NCBI GenBank assembly: GCA_013791955.1
Contig: VMSW01000007.1
Location: forward strand, 992,001-1,056,000
Source of the DNA: Propionicimonas sp.
GTDB taxonomy: Bacteria > Actinomycetota > Actinomycetes > Propionibacteriales > Propionibacteriaceae
Direction of reading: 5' to 3'
Length of the DNA: 64,000 bases
Positions 19,024 to 26,217 of the stretch are shown here, one piece after another. Each line of letters begins with the position of its first letter. Positions within the stretch are counted from its first letter, which is position 1. The position numbers were made by a program, and so were the translations under genes. Under the pieces are notes generated by a model. The model did not search any database. It worked only from the letters and a program-made list of their open reading frames with translations, and was not told where the DNA came from.

Positions 19024-20667
19024 GTGCGTTACGCGGAGTTGGTGTTTGTTGGTGGGCCGGTCTTCACCTCCGATGAGGTGCGTTCGCGCACTGACGCGGT
19101 GGCGGTGGCTGATGGTCGCATTGTCGCGGTCGGCAACCAGGCGGTGACTGCGCTGATCGGCCCGGACACCGAGGTGGTCGATCTGGCCGGACGGCTACTC
19201 GTGCCCGGCTTCCAGGATGCCCACATTCACCCGGTCGGTGGTGGCATGGAGCTGTTGCGCTGCAACCTCGCCAACGTCAGCAGCCCGTCGGAGTACGAAG
19301 CGGTGATCGCCGCCTATGCCGCAGCCAATCCCGATGAGCAGTGGATTGTCGGCGGCGGCTGGGCAATGTCGGCCTTCCCAGGTGGCACGCCGAGCGCTGC
19401 TGTCCTTGATCGGCTGGTGCCAGATCGGCCAGTGTTCTTGCCCAACCGCGATCACCACAGCGCCTGGGTGAACTCGATGGCCCTGCGCCTGGCCGGGATC
19501 GACAAGGACACTCCCGATCCGGCCGATGGCCGCATCGAACGCGACGCCGACGGCGTCCCGTCCGGGGTGCTGCATGAGGGTGCGATGTATCTGGTGGAGG
19601 GGCTCATTCCCGAGCCCACCATTGACGAGATCGTCGAGGGGCTGTTGGCAGGGCAGGCCTATCTGCATTCGCTGGGCATCACCGGCTGGCAGGACGCGAT
19701 CATCGGCAAGTACAGCGGCATTCCTGACGCCGGCGAGGCCTACCTGGCCGCAGCCAACGCTGGGCTGCTGACCGCCCGGGTGGTCGGGGCCCTGTGGTGG
19801 GACCGCACCGTTGGGGCCGAGCAGATACCGGGTCTGGTGGCCCGCAGGGAACGGTTGCGCGCCGGCCGGTTCAGCGCCACTTCGGTAAAGATCATGCAGG
19901 ACGGGGTGCCGGAGAACTTCACCGCTTCGATGCTGTTTCCCTATGAGGACGGCTGCGGGCACGCCACCGATCGATCAGGCATCTCGTTCGTGCCAGCCGA
20001 GGTGCTGAATGAAATCGTGCCGCAACTGGACGCCCTCGGTTTCCAAGTGCATTTCCACGGCATCGGTGACCGGGCAGTGCGCGAATGCTTGGACGCAGTT
20101 GAGCACGCGATAGCCCGCAACGGCCGCAACGATCACCGCCATCACATCGCCCATCTGCAGGTGGTGCACCCTGACGACGTGCCCCGCTTCGCGCAGTTGG
20201 GGGTCGCGGCCAACCTCCAGCCGCTATGGGCGACTCACGATGAGCAGATGGACGAGCTGAACTTGCCGTTCCTTGGTCAACCGCGCGGCAGCTGGCAATA
20301 CCCGTTCGGCGACCTGCTGCGTAGCGGTGCGGTGTTGGCTGGCGGCAGCGACTGGCCGGTGACTACCCCTGATCCGTTCGACGCGATGCATACTGCGGTC
20401 ACCAGGCTCAGCGCGCCCGGCTACAGCGACACCATCGCTGAACCGTTCCTGCCGGAGCAGAAGATCGATCTGGCCACCGTGCTGGTGGCCTACACCGCTG
20501 GTTCGGCCTGGGTGAACCACCTTGAAGCTGATACCGGCACCATCGAGGTTGGCAAGTACGCCGATCTGGCGCTCCTGGATTCCGACCCCTTCGCTACTGG
20601 CGACATCGCTGGCACTCGCGTGGTGGCGACCTTCGTTGAGGGTAAGCGGGTGTTTACCGCGGGTTGA
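19024..20667 (+). CDS. Amidohydrolase family protein (YtcJ-like)
   Basis: The 547-residue metal-dependent hydrolase has a beta-sandwich plus TIM barrel of the YtcJ/NfdA-like amidohydrolase group. The metal ligand segments are visible: DAHIHPVGGG, VHFHGIGDRA, HHIAHLQVVHPDD and AGGSDWPVTTPDPF. The C-terminal GTIEVGKYADLALLDSDP is the usual sandwich strand. The substrate (often an N-substituted amide or formamide) is unknown. GAGGAGG sits 5 bases before GTG 19024, which I prefer over GTG 19003. It follows the amidase with an 80-base gap and may have its own promoter. It could act in the same nitrogen-compound breakdown. Confidence 0.87.
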   Translation: MRYAELVFVGGPVFTSDEVRSRTDAVAVADGRIVAVGNQAVTALIGPDTEVVDLAGRLLVPGFQDAHIHPVGGGMELLRCNLANVSSPSEYEAVIAAYAAANPDEQWIVGGGWAMSAFPGGTPSAAVLDRLVPDRPVFLPNRDHHSAWVNSMALRLAGIDKDTPDPADGRIERDADGVPSGVLHEGAMYLVEGLIPEPTIDEIVEGLLAGQAYLHSLGITGWQDAIIGKYSGIPDAGEAYLAAANAGLLTARVVGALWWDRTVGAEQIPGLVARRERLRAGRFSATSVKIMQDGVPENFTASMLFPYEDGCGHATDRSGISFVPAEVLNEIVPQLDALGFQVHFHGIGDRAVRECLDAVEHAIARNGRNDHRHHIAHLQVVHPDDVPRFAQLGVAANLQPLWATHDEQMDELNLPFLGQPRGSWQYPFGDLLRSGAVLAGGSDWPVTTPDPFDAMHTAVTRLSAPGYSDTIAEPFLPEQKIDLATVLVAYTAGSAWVNHLEADTGTIEVGKYADLALLDSDPFATGDIAGTRVVATFVEGKRVFTAG

Positions 20668-20748
20668 TCGAGCGCAACCTGGGTACTGGGCAGGTAGCCG
20701 AGGTTCACCAGCCCGAACCCGGCACCGCCAGATAGCCAAGGAGAACTC

Positions 20749-20967
20749 ATGTCACCCACCGCCGGATCGGGTATCGGATTGCTCGTGATCGGAGCGATTC
20801 TCGCCTTTGCCGTCAAGGACTCCATCCCAGGAATCAGCCTGGAAATCGTCGGCTACATCTGCATGGCAGGTGGCGTGTTGGCGATCATCTTCGGCTTCGT
20901 CGGGGCCAGGTCACAAACCTCTCGGCGGACAGATTCCACCGAACGGCGCAACGACGATCAGCTCTGA
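20749..20967 (+). CDS. Small membrane protein, DUF6458 type
   Basis: The 72-residue protein has two hydrophobic helices (GIGLLVIGAILAFAVKD, then EIVGYICMAGGVLAIIFGF) and a short charged C-terminal tail. The G-x-G start, AILAFAVK and VGYICMAGGVL pattern fit the DUF6458 family of small actinobacterial membrane proteins, whose function is unknown. AAGGAGA lies 6 bases before the ATG. A GGGGCC/GGCCCC hairpin follows immediately after the stop codon, so the gene is probably monocistronic or the end of the amidohydrolase transcript (81-base gap). Confidence 0.82.
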   Translation: MSPTAGSGIGLLVIGAILAFAVKDSIPGISLEIVGYICMAGGVLAIIFGFVGARSQTSRRTDSTERRNDDQL

Positions 20968-20984
20968 GGGGCCTGTTTGGCCCC
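20968..20984 (+). terminator. GC hairpin after the DUF6458 gene
   Basis: GGGGCC-TGTTT-GGCCCC directly follows the stop codon. The stem is 6 bp, GC only, with no T-tract. Confidence 0.5.
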
Positions 20985-21055
20985 GTGCGGGCGCCGCAAA
21001 ATCGGGCTCGTCCGGGCCGGTGGTAGTCAAAATGCCTACGAAAATTGCCATAGAC

Positions 21056-21086
21056 GTCCCCTTATGGGGGACAGCGTTGGTCCCCC
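21056..21086 (+). other. Two mutually exclusive hairpins
   Basis: GTCCCC at 21056-21061, GGGGGAC at 21066-21072 and GTCCCCC at 21080-21086 lie in series. The middle segment can pair with either flank but not both, giving alternative stems with loops of about 4-5 or 7 bases. This is the logic of an attenuator or RNA switch. No associated gene is recognised. Confidence 0.4.
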
Positions 21087-21343
21087 TAGCTCGGCTAGCC
21101 TCGAACGCAACGGACGGCAGACACCCCTCTACCCCCTGCCGAAGACCAAAATGAATACACCCCTCCCGCGGCGAGCTTTGCTCGAACCGTACGCAGTGTC
21201 GTCATCTTCGTCGGAAGCCATCTCAACGACCCCCAGCGCGCATGCTGGTTCGGGCTGGCGAGCCAATCTTGGCTATCAATTCGCGGCGCCCGCCGCTCAA
21301 CACGAGCCCCGGCGGCTGCTGAAGTAGCACCCTTTCGCTCTGA

Positions 21344-21387
21344 CCTGGTTGGGGTGGTGAGCGGCGATGCTCACCACCCCAACCAGG
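21344..21387. terminator. Perfect 19-bp stem hairpin, terminator of the phenolic-lipid operon
   Basis: A perfect 19-bp inverted repeat (21344-21362 with 21369-21387) encloses the 6-base loop GGCGAT. It begins 4 bases after the stop codon of the minus-strand flavoprotein gene, so it should end that operon. A short CCTTTAG follows on the plus strand, so it may work both ways. Confidence 0.75.
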
Positions 21388-21390
21388 CCT

Positions 21391-22413
21391 TTAGTGCGCC
21401 AGTTGTTGCACAGCGAGGTCGAACACCCTTGGCAACCGAGCGGCCAACGGCACGATGCGATGGCCAAGGGACGGCTGACGCCTGGCCCAAAGCAAGGCCG
21501 AGGTGATGAGGCGGTAGCGCCGGGAGGCCGCCAGCCAGCGCCGTTCGTAGGCGCCTGCGTCATCGGCCACAACGCAGTCCACCAATGCCCGAGCGCTCGC
21601 CATTGCCACCGCGATGCCCTCCCCGGTCAGGGCATCGATGAATCCGGCGGAGTCGCCGACCAGCAGCACCCGTCCGGACACCCGGGCCGAGGTTCGCTGC
21701 AGCAGTGGGCCGGCCCCCCTTACCGAGGTGATGCCCACTTCGGGCAGTTGTTCGCGCAGAGCCGGGAAGTCCAGGAGTTGCTGGGCAAAGGGCGCCTGCG
21801 CGCTGGAGAGCAGGGCAATGCTGACCAGCTCGGGCCCGACTGGCGTCACGTAGACCTCCGATTGGGGCCCCCAATGCACCTCGACCAGATCGGTCCAGGG
21901 CGCCACCGCGAAATGCTGACGGGTCCCCCACCGCGGCGGCGTGGACGGCGCGGCTCTGAGGAGTCCGAATTGGCGGCGAATCGGCGAGTGCAGCCCGTCG
22001 GCTGCGGCCAGATACCGGGCCCGGTGTCCGTCCACGCTCACCCCTTCGGCATCCTGGCGAATGTCCACGGCACGATCGGTGACCACCGTGACCCCAGCAG
22101 CCTCGACGGCGGCCATCATCGCGGCCTGCAGGGTCGTCCGGCGCACTCCAAGGCCTGGGCCGTGCCGGAAGGCGGCGTCGACACTACGACTCCCATCGGT
22201 GTAGCGGATGCCGGGGAAGGCCCAGCCCTGCGGGTGCACGCCGAGCTCGCCCAGCGCGCGAACTGCCTGGGGCATCAGTCCCTCGCCACACGCCTTGTCG
22301 ATCGGGCTGGCACGGTTTTCGAACACCATCGTGCGCAGCCCGGCCCGCTCGGCATACAGCGCGGTTGCTAGCCCGGCTGGTCCGGCGCCAATGACGATGA
22401 GGTCAGCGTCCAT
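21391..22413 (-). CDS. FAD-dependent oxidoreductase/hydroxylase (SrsC/GGR-like)
   Basis: The 340-residue flavoprotein is of the geranylgeranyl-reductase/aromatic hydroxylase group. The FAD ADP-binding motif DLIVIGAGPAGLATALYAE is at the N-terminus. RRTTLQAAMMAA is in the middle, and RVLLVGDSAGFIDALTGEGI is the second FAD (GD) motif. Next to a type III polyketide synthase and an ICMT-like methyltransferase it matches the third gene of the Streptomyces griseus srsABC phenolic-lipid operon, where SrsC hydroxylates the alkylresorcinol ring to a quinol. The function here is inferred from that context; a prenyl reductase is the alternative. I start at ATG 22413, 4 bases after the upstream stop; ATG 22428 is possible. 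Confidence 0.8.
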   Translation of the reverse strand: MDADLIVIGAGPAGLATALYAERAGLRTMVFENRASPIDKACGEGLMPQAVRALGELGVHPQGWAFPGIRYTDGSRSVDAAFRHGPGLGVRRTTLQAAMMAAVEAAGVTVVTDRAVDIRQDAEGVSVDGHRARYLAAADGLHSPIRRQFGLLRAAPSTPPRWGTRQHFAVAPWTDLVEVHWGPQSEVYVTPVGPELVSIALLSSAQAPFAQQLLDFPALREQLPEVGITSVRGAGPLLQRTSARVSGRVLLVGDSAGFIDALTGEGIAVAMASARALVDCVVADDAGAYERRWLAASRRYRLITSALLWARRQPSLGHRIVPLAARLPRVFDLAVQQLAH

Positions 22414-22417
22414 CGGG

Positions 22418-22936
22418 TCACCGTCCATCCTGGGTTAGGGCCTGCGCCATGGCCGCGTTTTCGGCCGAGATCCGTACCCGCAGCAGGCCAGCGTTGAGCA
22501 CGGTGAAGACGATCGCGGTCATCCAGGCGCTGTGCACCAGCGGCAGGGCGATGCCTTCGGCCACCACCGCGACATAGTTCGGGTGCCGCAACCAGCGGTA
22601 AGGCCCCGAGCTGATCAGGGGTAGCCCGGGGATGACGACAATGTGGGTGTTCCACCGGGGCCCGAGGGTGCCGATGCACCACCAGCGAAGGGCTTGGGCC
22701 AGCACCACCACCACGAGCATCGACCAGCCCAGGGCCGGGATGAATGGCTGTTGCGTGGCTTCGAGCACGCAGGCGACCAGCAGCCCGGTGTGCAGGACCA
22801 CCATGAACGGATAATGCCCAAAGCCGGATTCGAAGCCGCCTTGGGTTCGCGCCCAGGCGAGGTTGCGACGGGAGATCACCAGTTCGACCAGCCGTTCCAC
22901 GGCAACCGCGGCGATTAGCACGAGGTAGGCGGTCAT
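22418..22936 (-). CDS. Isoprenylcysteine carboxyl methyltransferase-like phenolic lipid methyltransferase (SrsB-like)
   Basis: The 172-residue integral membrane protein has four or five helices. The ICMT/PEMT signature is near its C-terminus: GPYRWLRHPNYVAVVAEGIALPL, with the His-Pro-Asn-Tyr SAM-binding segment. RLVELVISRRNLAWA near the N-terminus and LRWWCIGTLGPRWNTHI in the middle are also typical. In srsABC-type operons such a protein O-methylates alkylresorcinols. It starts 4 bases after the polyketide synthase stop and ends 4 bases before the flavoprotein start, so the three genes are one transcript. Confidence 0.85.
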   Translation of the reverse strand: MTAYLVLIAAVAVERLVELVISRRNLAWARTQGGFESGFGHYPFMVVLHTGLLVACVLEATQQPFIPALGWSMLVVVVLAQALRWWCIGTLGPRWNTHIVVIPGLPLISSGPYRWLRHPNYVAVVAEGIALPLVHSAWMTAIVFTVLNAGLLRVRISAENAAMAQALTQDGR

Positions 22937-22940
22937 TTGG

Positions 22941-23993
22941 TCACCACTCGAGCAGGACGAGCTCGGAGCAGAAGCCCGGCCCCATCGCCATCAGCACGCC
23001 GGGGGTGCCTGCGGTCAGAGAGCTCTGGTCGAGGGTGTCCCTCAGTACGTGCAGCACCGAGGAGGAGGACAGATTGCCGATCTGGTCGAGTGAGCGCCAG
23101 GTGAGCCCTAGCGGGTTGGTGTCCAGACCGAGCTCGGCCTCGATGGCCTCGATCACTTTGGGGCCGCCCGGATGGGACACCCACGCGGCGACGTCCTCGA
23201 TCTGCAGGGAGTGTGGCGCCAGGAAGGCCCGCAGGTCGTCGCCGAGATACTGGCGCACGATGTCGGGAACTCGCGGGTCGAGCACGATCTTCAGGCCGCT
23301 GCCGCCGACGTCCCAGCCCATGATGCGCTCGCTGTCTGGATAGAGGTGGCTGCGGGAGTCCAGGACCCGCGGACCGGGCTCGGGACGGTTGGCGCCCACC
23401 GCAATCACCGCGGCCGCTCCGTCACCGAACAGCCCGCTGGCTACCAGGTTCGCCACCGAGCGATCGTCGCGCTGCACGGTGAGCGAGCAGAGCTCGACTG
23501 ACACCAAGGCGCCCACTTCGTCGGGATGACCGATCAGATAGTCGTGTAGGCGGGCTATTCCGGCTGCGCCGGCCACACAACCCAGCCCGAACAGCGGCAG
23601 CCGCTTCACGTCCGGGCGCAGCCCGACCACCTGGGCGATTCGGGCTTCGATTGAGGGCACCGCGACGCCGGTGATGGTGGTGGAGATGACCACGTCCACC
23701 TCGTCGGCATCGATTCCGGCCCGCTGCAACGCGCCGGTAAGCGCTGCGGCCCCCAGCTCGACGGCGTTGGCGATGAAGAGGTCGTTTGATTCGCGGAAAT
23801 CGGCAATTGTCGCGTACTGCTCCAGGGGAAGAACCAGGTGTCGAGTGCTGACTCGGGCGTGGTCGTGGAACCGCTGCAACAGGGCCTGGTTGCCGTCCGG
23901 TCCAAGGCACAATTCGGTGAAAGCAGCGGTCAGATCTGCCTGTTGGTAGCGATGGGGCGGAAGAGCGGCGTGGACGCCAGCAAGGCTGGTCAC
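22941..23993 (-). CDS. Type III polyketide synthase (alkylresorcinol synthase-like)
   Basis: The 350-residue homodimeric thiolase-fold enzyme extends a fatty acyl or similar starter with malonyl units and cyclises it to a resorcinol or pyrone. The Cys-His-Asn triad is visible: LFGLGCVAGAAG (Cys), AAWVSHPGGPKVIEA (His) and QIGNLSSSSVLHVL (Asn). SGLFGDGAAAVI is also typical. Context with SrsB-like and SrsC-like genes suggests alkylresorcinol or alkylquinone phenolic lipids, membrane-modifying products in actinobacteria. The open frame extends upstream to 24122, but a TATGGT box lies 6 bases before GTG 23993, so I start there. Confidence 0.9.
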   Translation of the reverse strand: MTSLAGVHAALPPHRYQQADLTAAFTELCLGPDGNQALLQRFHDHARVSTRHLVLPLEQYATIADFRESNDLFIANAVELGAAALTGALQRAGIDADEVDVVISTTITGVAVPSIEARIAQVVGLRPDVKRLPLFGLGCVAGAAGIARLHDYLIGHPDEVGALVSVELCSLTVQRDDRSVANLVASGLFGDGAAAVIAVGANRPEPGPRVLDSRSHLYPDSERIMGWDVGGSGLKIVLDPRVPDIVRQYLGDDLRAFLAPHSLQIEDVAAWVSHPGGPKVIEAIEAELGLDTNPLGLTWRSLDQIGNLSSSSVLHVLRDTLDQSSLTAGTPGVLMAMGPGFCSELVLLEW

Positions 23994-23999
23994 GCTCCC

Positions 24000-24005
24000 A
24001 CCATA
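24000..24005 (-). promoter_or_regulatory. -10 box of leaderless polyketide-synthase operon promoter
   Basis: TATGGT on the minus strand, then GGGAGC, then GTG 23993. The spacing of 6 bases predicts leaderless mRNA. The string TATGGTGGGAG recurs before the DNA methyltransferase gene at 26205. Confidence 0.6.
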
Positions 24006-24064
24006 AGGTGCCGAAGCCGCAACGGGTACCTGCAGCTGGGCGGAGGGGGCCTCCGTCCACCGTC

Positions 24065-24070
24065 TAGCAT
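24065..24070 (+). promoter_or_regulatory. -10 box of leaderless ubiA promoter
   Basis: TAGCAT ends 7 bases before ATG 24078. It faces away from the polyketide-synthase promoter 60 bases to the left, so the two transcription units are divergent with adjoining core promoters. Confidence 0.55.
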
Positions 24071-24077
24071 CACCTCC

Positions 24078-24911
24078 ATGGCCAACTTCTCGGTAGTGCG
24101 AGCGCTGGCCCTGTCGTGCCATCCGCTGCCTTCGGTGGCCGTCACCGCGCTCAGTGCCGGGCTCGCCGCACTGGCTGGCCTCCCGCTCAGCACGGGCGCA
24201 CTGGTGACGGCAGCGGTCTTCACCGGGCAGCTGTCGATCGGCTGGTCAAATGACTATCTGGACGCCGAGCGTGATCGGGCGGTCGGCCGCACCAACAAGC
24301 CTTTGGCTGCCGGGGTGGTGGCGCCCCAGGTAGCCGGCCTAGCTGCCCTGGTCGCACTGGCTCTGACTATCGCTGTCTCGGTGGTCCTCGGTTGGCCCGG
24401 CGGTGCCGCTGCTCTGGTGATTGTGGCCTGCGGCTGGCTCTACAACTTGGGCTTGAAGGGGACGGTCTTCTCCTGGCTGCCGTATGCGATCGCCTTCGGG
24501 ATGCTCCCGGCGGCGGCAACCATGGCGGCCACTCCCCCACGCTGGCCGCCGGTCTGGGCGCTGGCCGCGGGCGCGTTACTCGGTGTGGCCGCTCATCTGG
24601 CCAACGTGCTGCCAGACCTGCGCACCGACGCCGCCACCGGAGTGCGCGGGCTGCCCCACCGCCTCGGGGCGAACGTCACCGCACTTACTGGCGCGGGGGT
24701 TTTGCTGGCGACCTCCGCAGTGATCCTGTTCGGTCCGGCTGGTGACCCGGGACTGTGGCGCTGGGCGGGTTTCGTGATCGCACTCTTGATTGCCGGTACT
24801 GCCGCGGCTATCGCTTACCGCGACCCGTCCTCGCGACTGTTCTTCCTAGCCACGATCCTGATTGCCGTGCTGAACCTGGTCTTCTTCGCCCTCGCCGGTA
24901 CGGGGCTGTAG
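24078..24911 (+). CDS. UbiA-family prenyltransferase
   Basis: The 277-residue membrane protein has about nine helices and both Asp-rich prenyl-diphosphate motifs: NDYLDAERD (residues 58-66) and DLRTDAATGVRGLPHRLG (about 183-200). It should attach a prenyl chain to an aromatic or other acceptor. It is divergent from a type III polyketide synthase operon across an 84-base gap, so prenylation of a phenolic lipid or quinone is plausible but unproven. Alternatives include menaquinone, heme or chlorophyll-type side-chain transfer; none of those neighbours are present. The leaderless promoter box supports ATG 24078. A decayed copy of its last 116 codons lies 0.8 kb downstream. Confidence 0.85.
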   Translation: MANFSVVRALALSCHPLPSVAVTALSAGLAALAGLPLSTGALVTAAVFTGQLSIGWSNDYLDAERDRAVGRTNKPLAAGVVAPQVAGLAALVALALTIAVSVVLGWPGGAAALVIVACGWLYNLGLKGTVFSWLPYAIAFGMLPAAATMAATPPRWPPVWALAAGALLGVAAHLANVLPDLRTDAATGVRGLPHRLGANVTALTGAGVLLATSAVILFGPAGDPGLWRWAGFVIALLIAGTAAAIAYRDPSSRLFFLATILIAVLNLVFFALAGTGL

Positions 24912-25062
24912 TCGCAACTGGTGCCGGCAGGCCGCCCGTTGCCCTCGCTGGTTCGTCGGGGAGGGGCTTCACGCAAGCATCACAAACGATCACCTAGGGG
25001 CAACACACGAGCCGCGTCTACTGGGGTGCAGGAAGCAATCCAGCACACACCAAGGAGTTGAG

Positions 25063-25662
25063 ATGTCCATCATCAAGAAGGTCGCCCTCACTGTTGCGGG
25101 CGGCGCAATCATCGTCGGATCCGGGTTCGGAGTAGCCAGCCTGGCAAGTGCCGAGACCCCCAGCCCCACGCCGACCCCGACCCAAGCCTGGCAAGGCGGC
25201 GGGTACGGACGGACGGGCAACACGGCCAATCCCAACGCGGGCCTTCGCAACGGCACCGGGTACGGAGCGGTCGAAAACACCGAGTACCTGGCCAGCAAGC
25301 TCGGGGTCAGTCAGGACGCCGTCACCGCGGCCATGCTGAAGTACCACACCACCAATCCGACCCAGGCCCGCGGCCGCGACCTGACCGACGCTCAACAGGC
25401 CACCCAGCACGCCGAGCTCGCTGCGTTCCTTGCCAAGGAACTCAACGTGCCCGAGGCAGGCGTCCTGGCCGCTCTCAATGGCCAGCAGGACGTCCGCCAG
25501 GCTGACCGCACCGCTCAGATCAAGGCAAACCTCGACGAATCGGTCAAGGCCGGACGACTCACCCAGGCACAGGCCGACGCCATCCTCGCGGCCCACGACG
25601 CCGGCGACGGCGTGGGGATGGGCGGAATGCGTGGCGGTTTCGGTGGCGGGTCACGCCGATAG
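25063..25662 (+). CDS. Secreted small helical protein with Gly-rich tail
   Basis: The 199-residue protein has a signal peptide (MSIIKKVALTVAGGAIIVG onward, with probable cleavage near ASLASAE). A Pro/Thr linker (TPSPTPTPTQ) and a Gly/Asn-rich patch follow. Two helical repeats come next: LASKLGVSQDAVTAAMLKY and LAKELNVPEAGVLAALNG. A helix ANLDESVKAGRLTQAQADAILAAHDAG precedes the Gly/Met/Arg-rich end. The QA-x-A-D-A-I-L motif is common in secreted proteins of unknown function in Firmicutes and Actinobacteria. No enzyme motif is seen. AAGGAG precedes the ATG. It sits between ubiA and the ubiA relic. Confidence 0.8.
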   Translation: MSIIKKVALTVAGGAIIVGSGFGVASLASAETPSPTPTPTQAWQGGGYGRTGNTANPNAGLRNGTGYGAVENTEYLASKLGVSQDAVTAAMLKYHTTNPTQARGRDLTDAQQATQHAELAAFLAKELNVPEAGVLAALNGQQDVRQADRTAQIKANLDESVKAGRLTQAQADAILAAHDAGDGVGMGGMRGGFGGGSRR

Positions 25663-25684
25663 GGACACAGCAGCCATCAACAAA

Positions 25685-25722
25685 GGACGTCTGAACCTAC
25701 AAAATTGCAGGTTCAGACGTCC
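25685..25722. terminator. Perfect 14-bp stem hairpin
   Basis: GGACGTCTGAACCT pairs perfectly with its reverse complement 10 bases later. It lies 23 bases after the stop of the secreted-protein gene and 5 bases before the start of homology to ubiA, so it both ends that gene and marks the duplication junction. Confidence 0.65.
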
Positions 25723-25727
25723 TCAAT

Positions 25728-26075
25728 GCCGCTGGCGCGCTACTCAGCGTGGCCGCTCATGTGGCCAACGCGCTGCCAGACCTGCACACCGATGCCGCCA
25801 CTGGAGTTCGCGGGCTGCCACACCGTCTGGGGGCGAAGGCCACCGCGCTGGCCGGCGCCGGAATTCTGTTGGGTACCTCGGCGGTGATCCTGTTCGGTCC
25901 CACTGGTGAACCGGGACCATAGCGCTGGGCAGGCTTCGTCATCGCACTCCTGGTCGCCGGGGCTGCCGCAGCGGGTGGCTACCGCGGCCCGTTCTCGCGC
26001 CTGTTCTTCCTAGCCACCATCCTGATCGCCGTGCTCAACCTGGCCTTCTTCGCCCTCGCTGGTACGGGTTTGTAG
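25728..26075 (+). pseudogene. Truncated, stop-containing copy of the UbiA gene 3' end
   Basis: The 348 bases align without gaps to the last 116 codons of the ubiA gene (24564-24911), with roughly four of five bases and residues identical by eye. The second Asp motif is kept as DLHTDAATGVRGLPHRLG. The reading frame is intact to the same terminal LAGTGL and stop, except for one TAG at 25920-25922, where the intact gene has TGG (Trp). The 5' two thirds, with the NDxxDxxxD motif and any start codon, is missing. Many differences are silent, suggesting it was under selection as a paralogue before it decayed. Confidence 0.85.
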
Positions 26076-26204
26076 AGCAACAGTCGTTTGCGGGTCGTGA
26101 TTATCGCTGCGTCAAGGTGGCCTGAGCACTCCAGCGGCAACGCCCATTGCGGACTGCCTCCATGGCACCCGAGTGGTGTGCGATGCGGTGTCCGGATGCT
26201 CGTC

Positions 26205-26210
26205 TATGGT
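26205..26210 (+). promoter_or_regulatory. -10 box of leaderless methyltransferase promoter
   Basis: TATGGT ends 7 bases before ATG 26218. The following GGGAG makes the string identical over 11 bases to the polyketide-synthase promoter. Confidence 0.55.
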
Positions 26211-26217
26211 GGGAGTG

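Larger units (their letters stand above)
20985..21390. other. Unassigned 400-base stretch with hairpins and two small open frames
   Basis: No conserved gene is recognisable. It contains two overlapping plus-strand small open frames joined by ATGA: one ending at 21154 (40 residues from ATG 21032), and one at 21151-21327 (58 residues, Ser/Ala-rich). Third-position GC is lower than in neighbouring genes. It also contains a pair of mutually exclusive hairpins (21056-21086) and the long terminator hairpin at 21344-21387. I cannot say whether the small frames are translated. Confidence 0.4.

Noticed and set aside
21367-22371. Long plus-strand open frame over the flavoprotein gene
   Set aside because: Antisense shadow; the minus strand carries complete FAD motifs.
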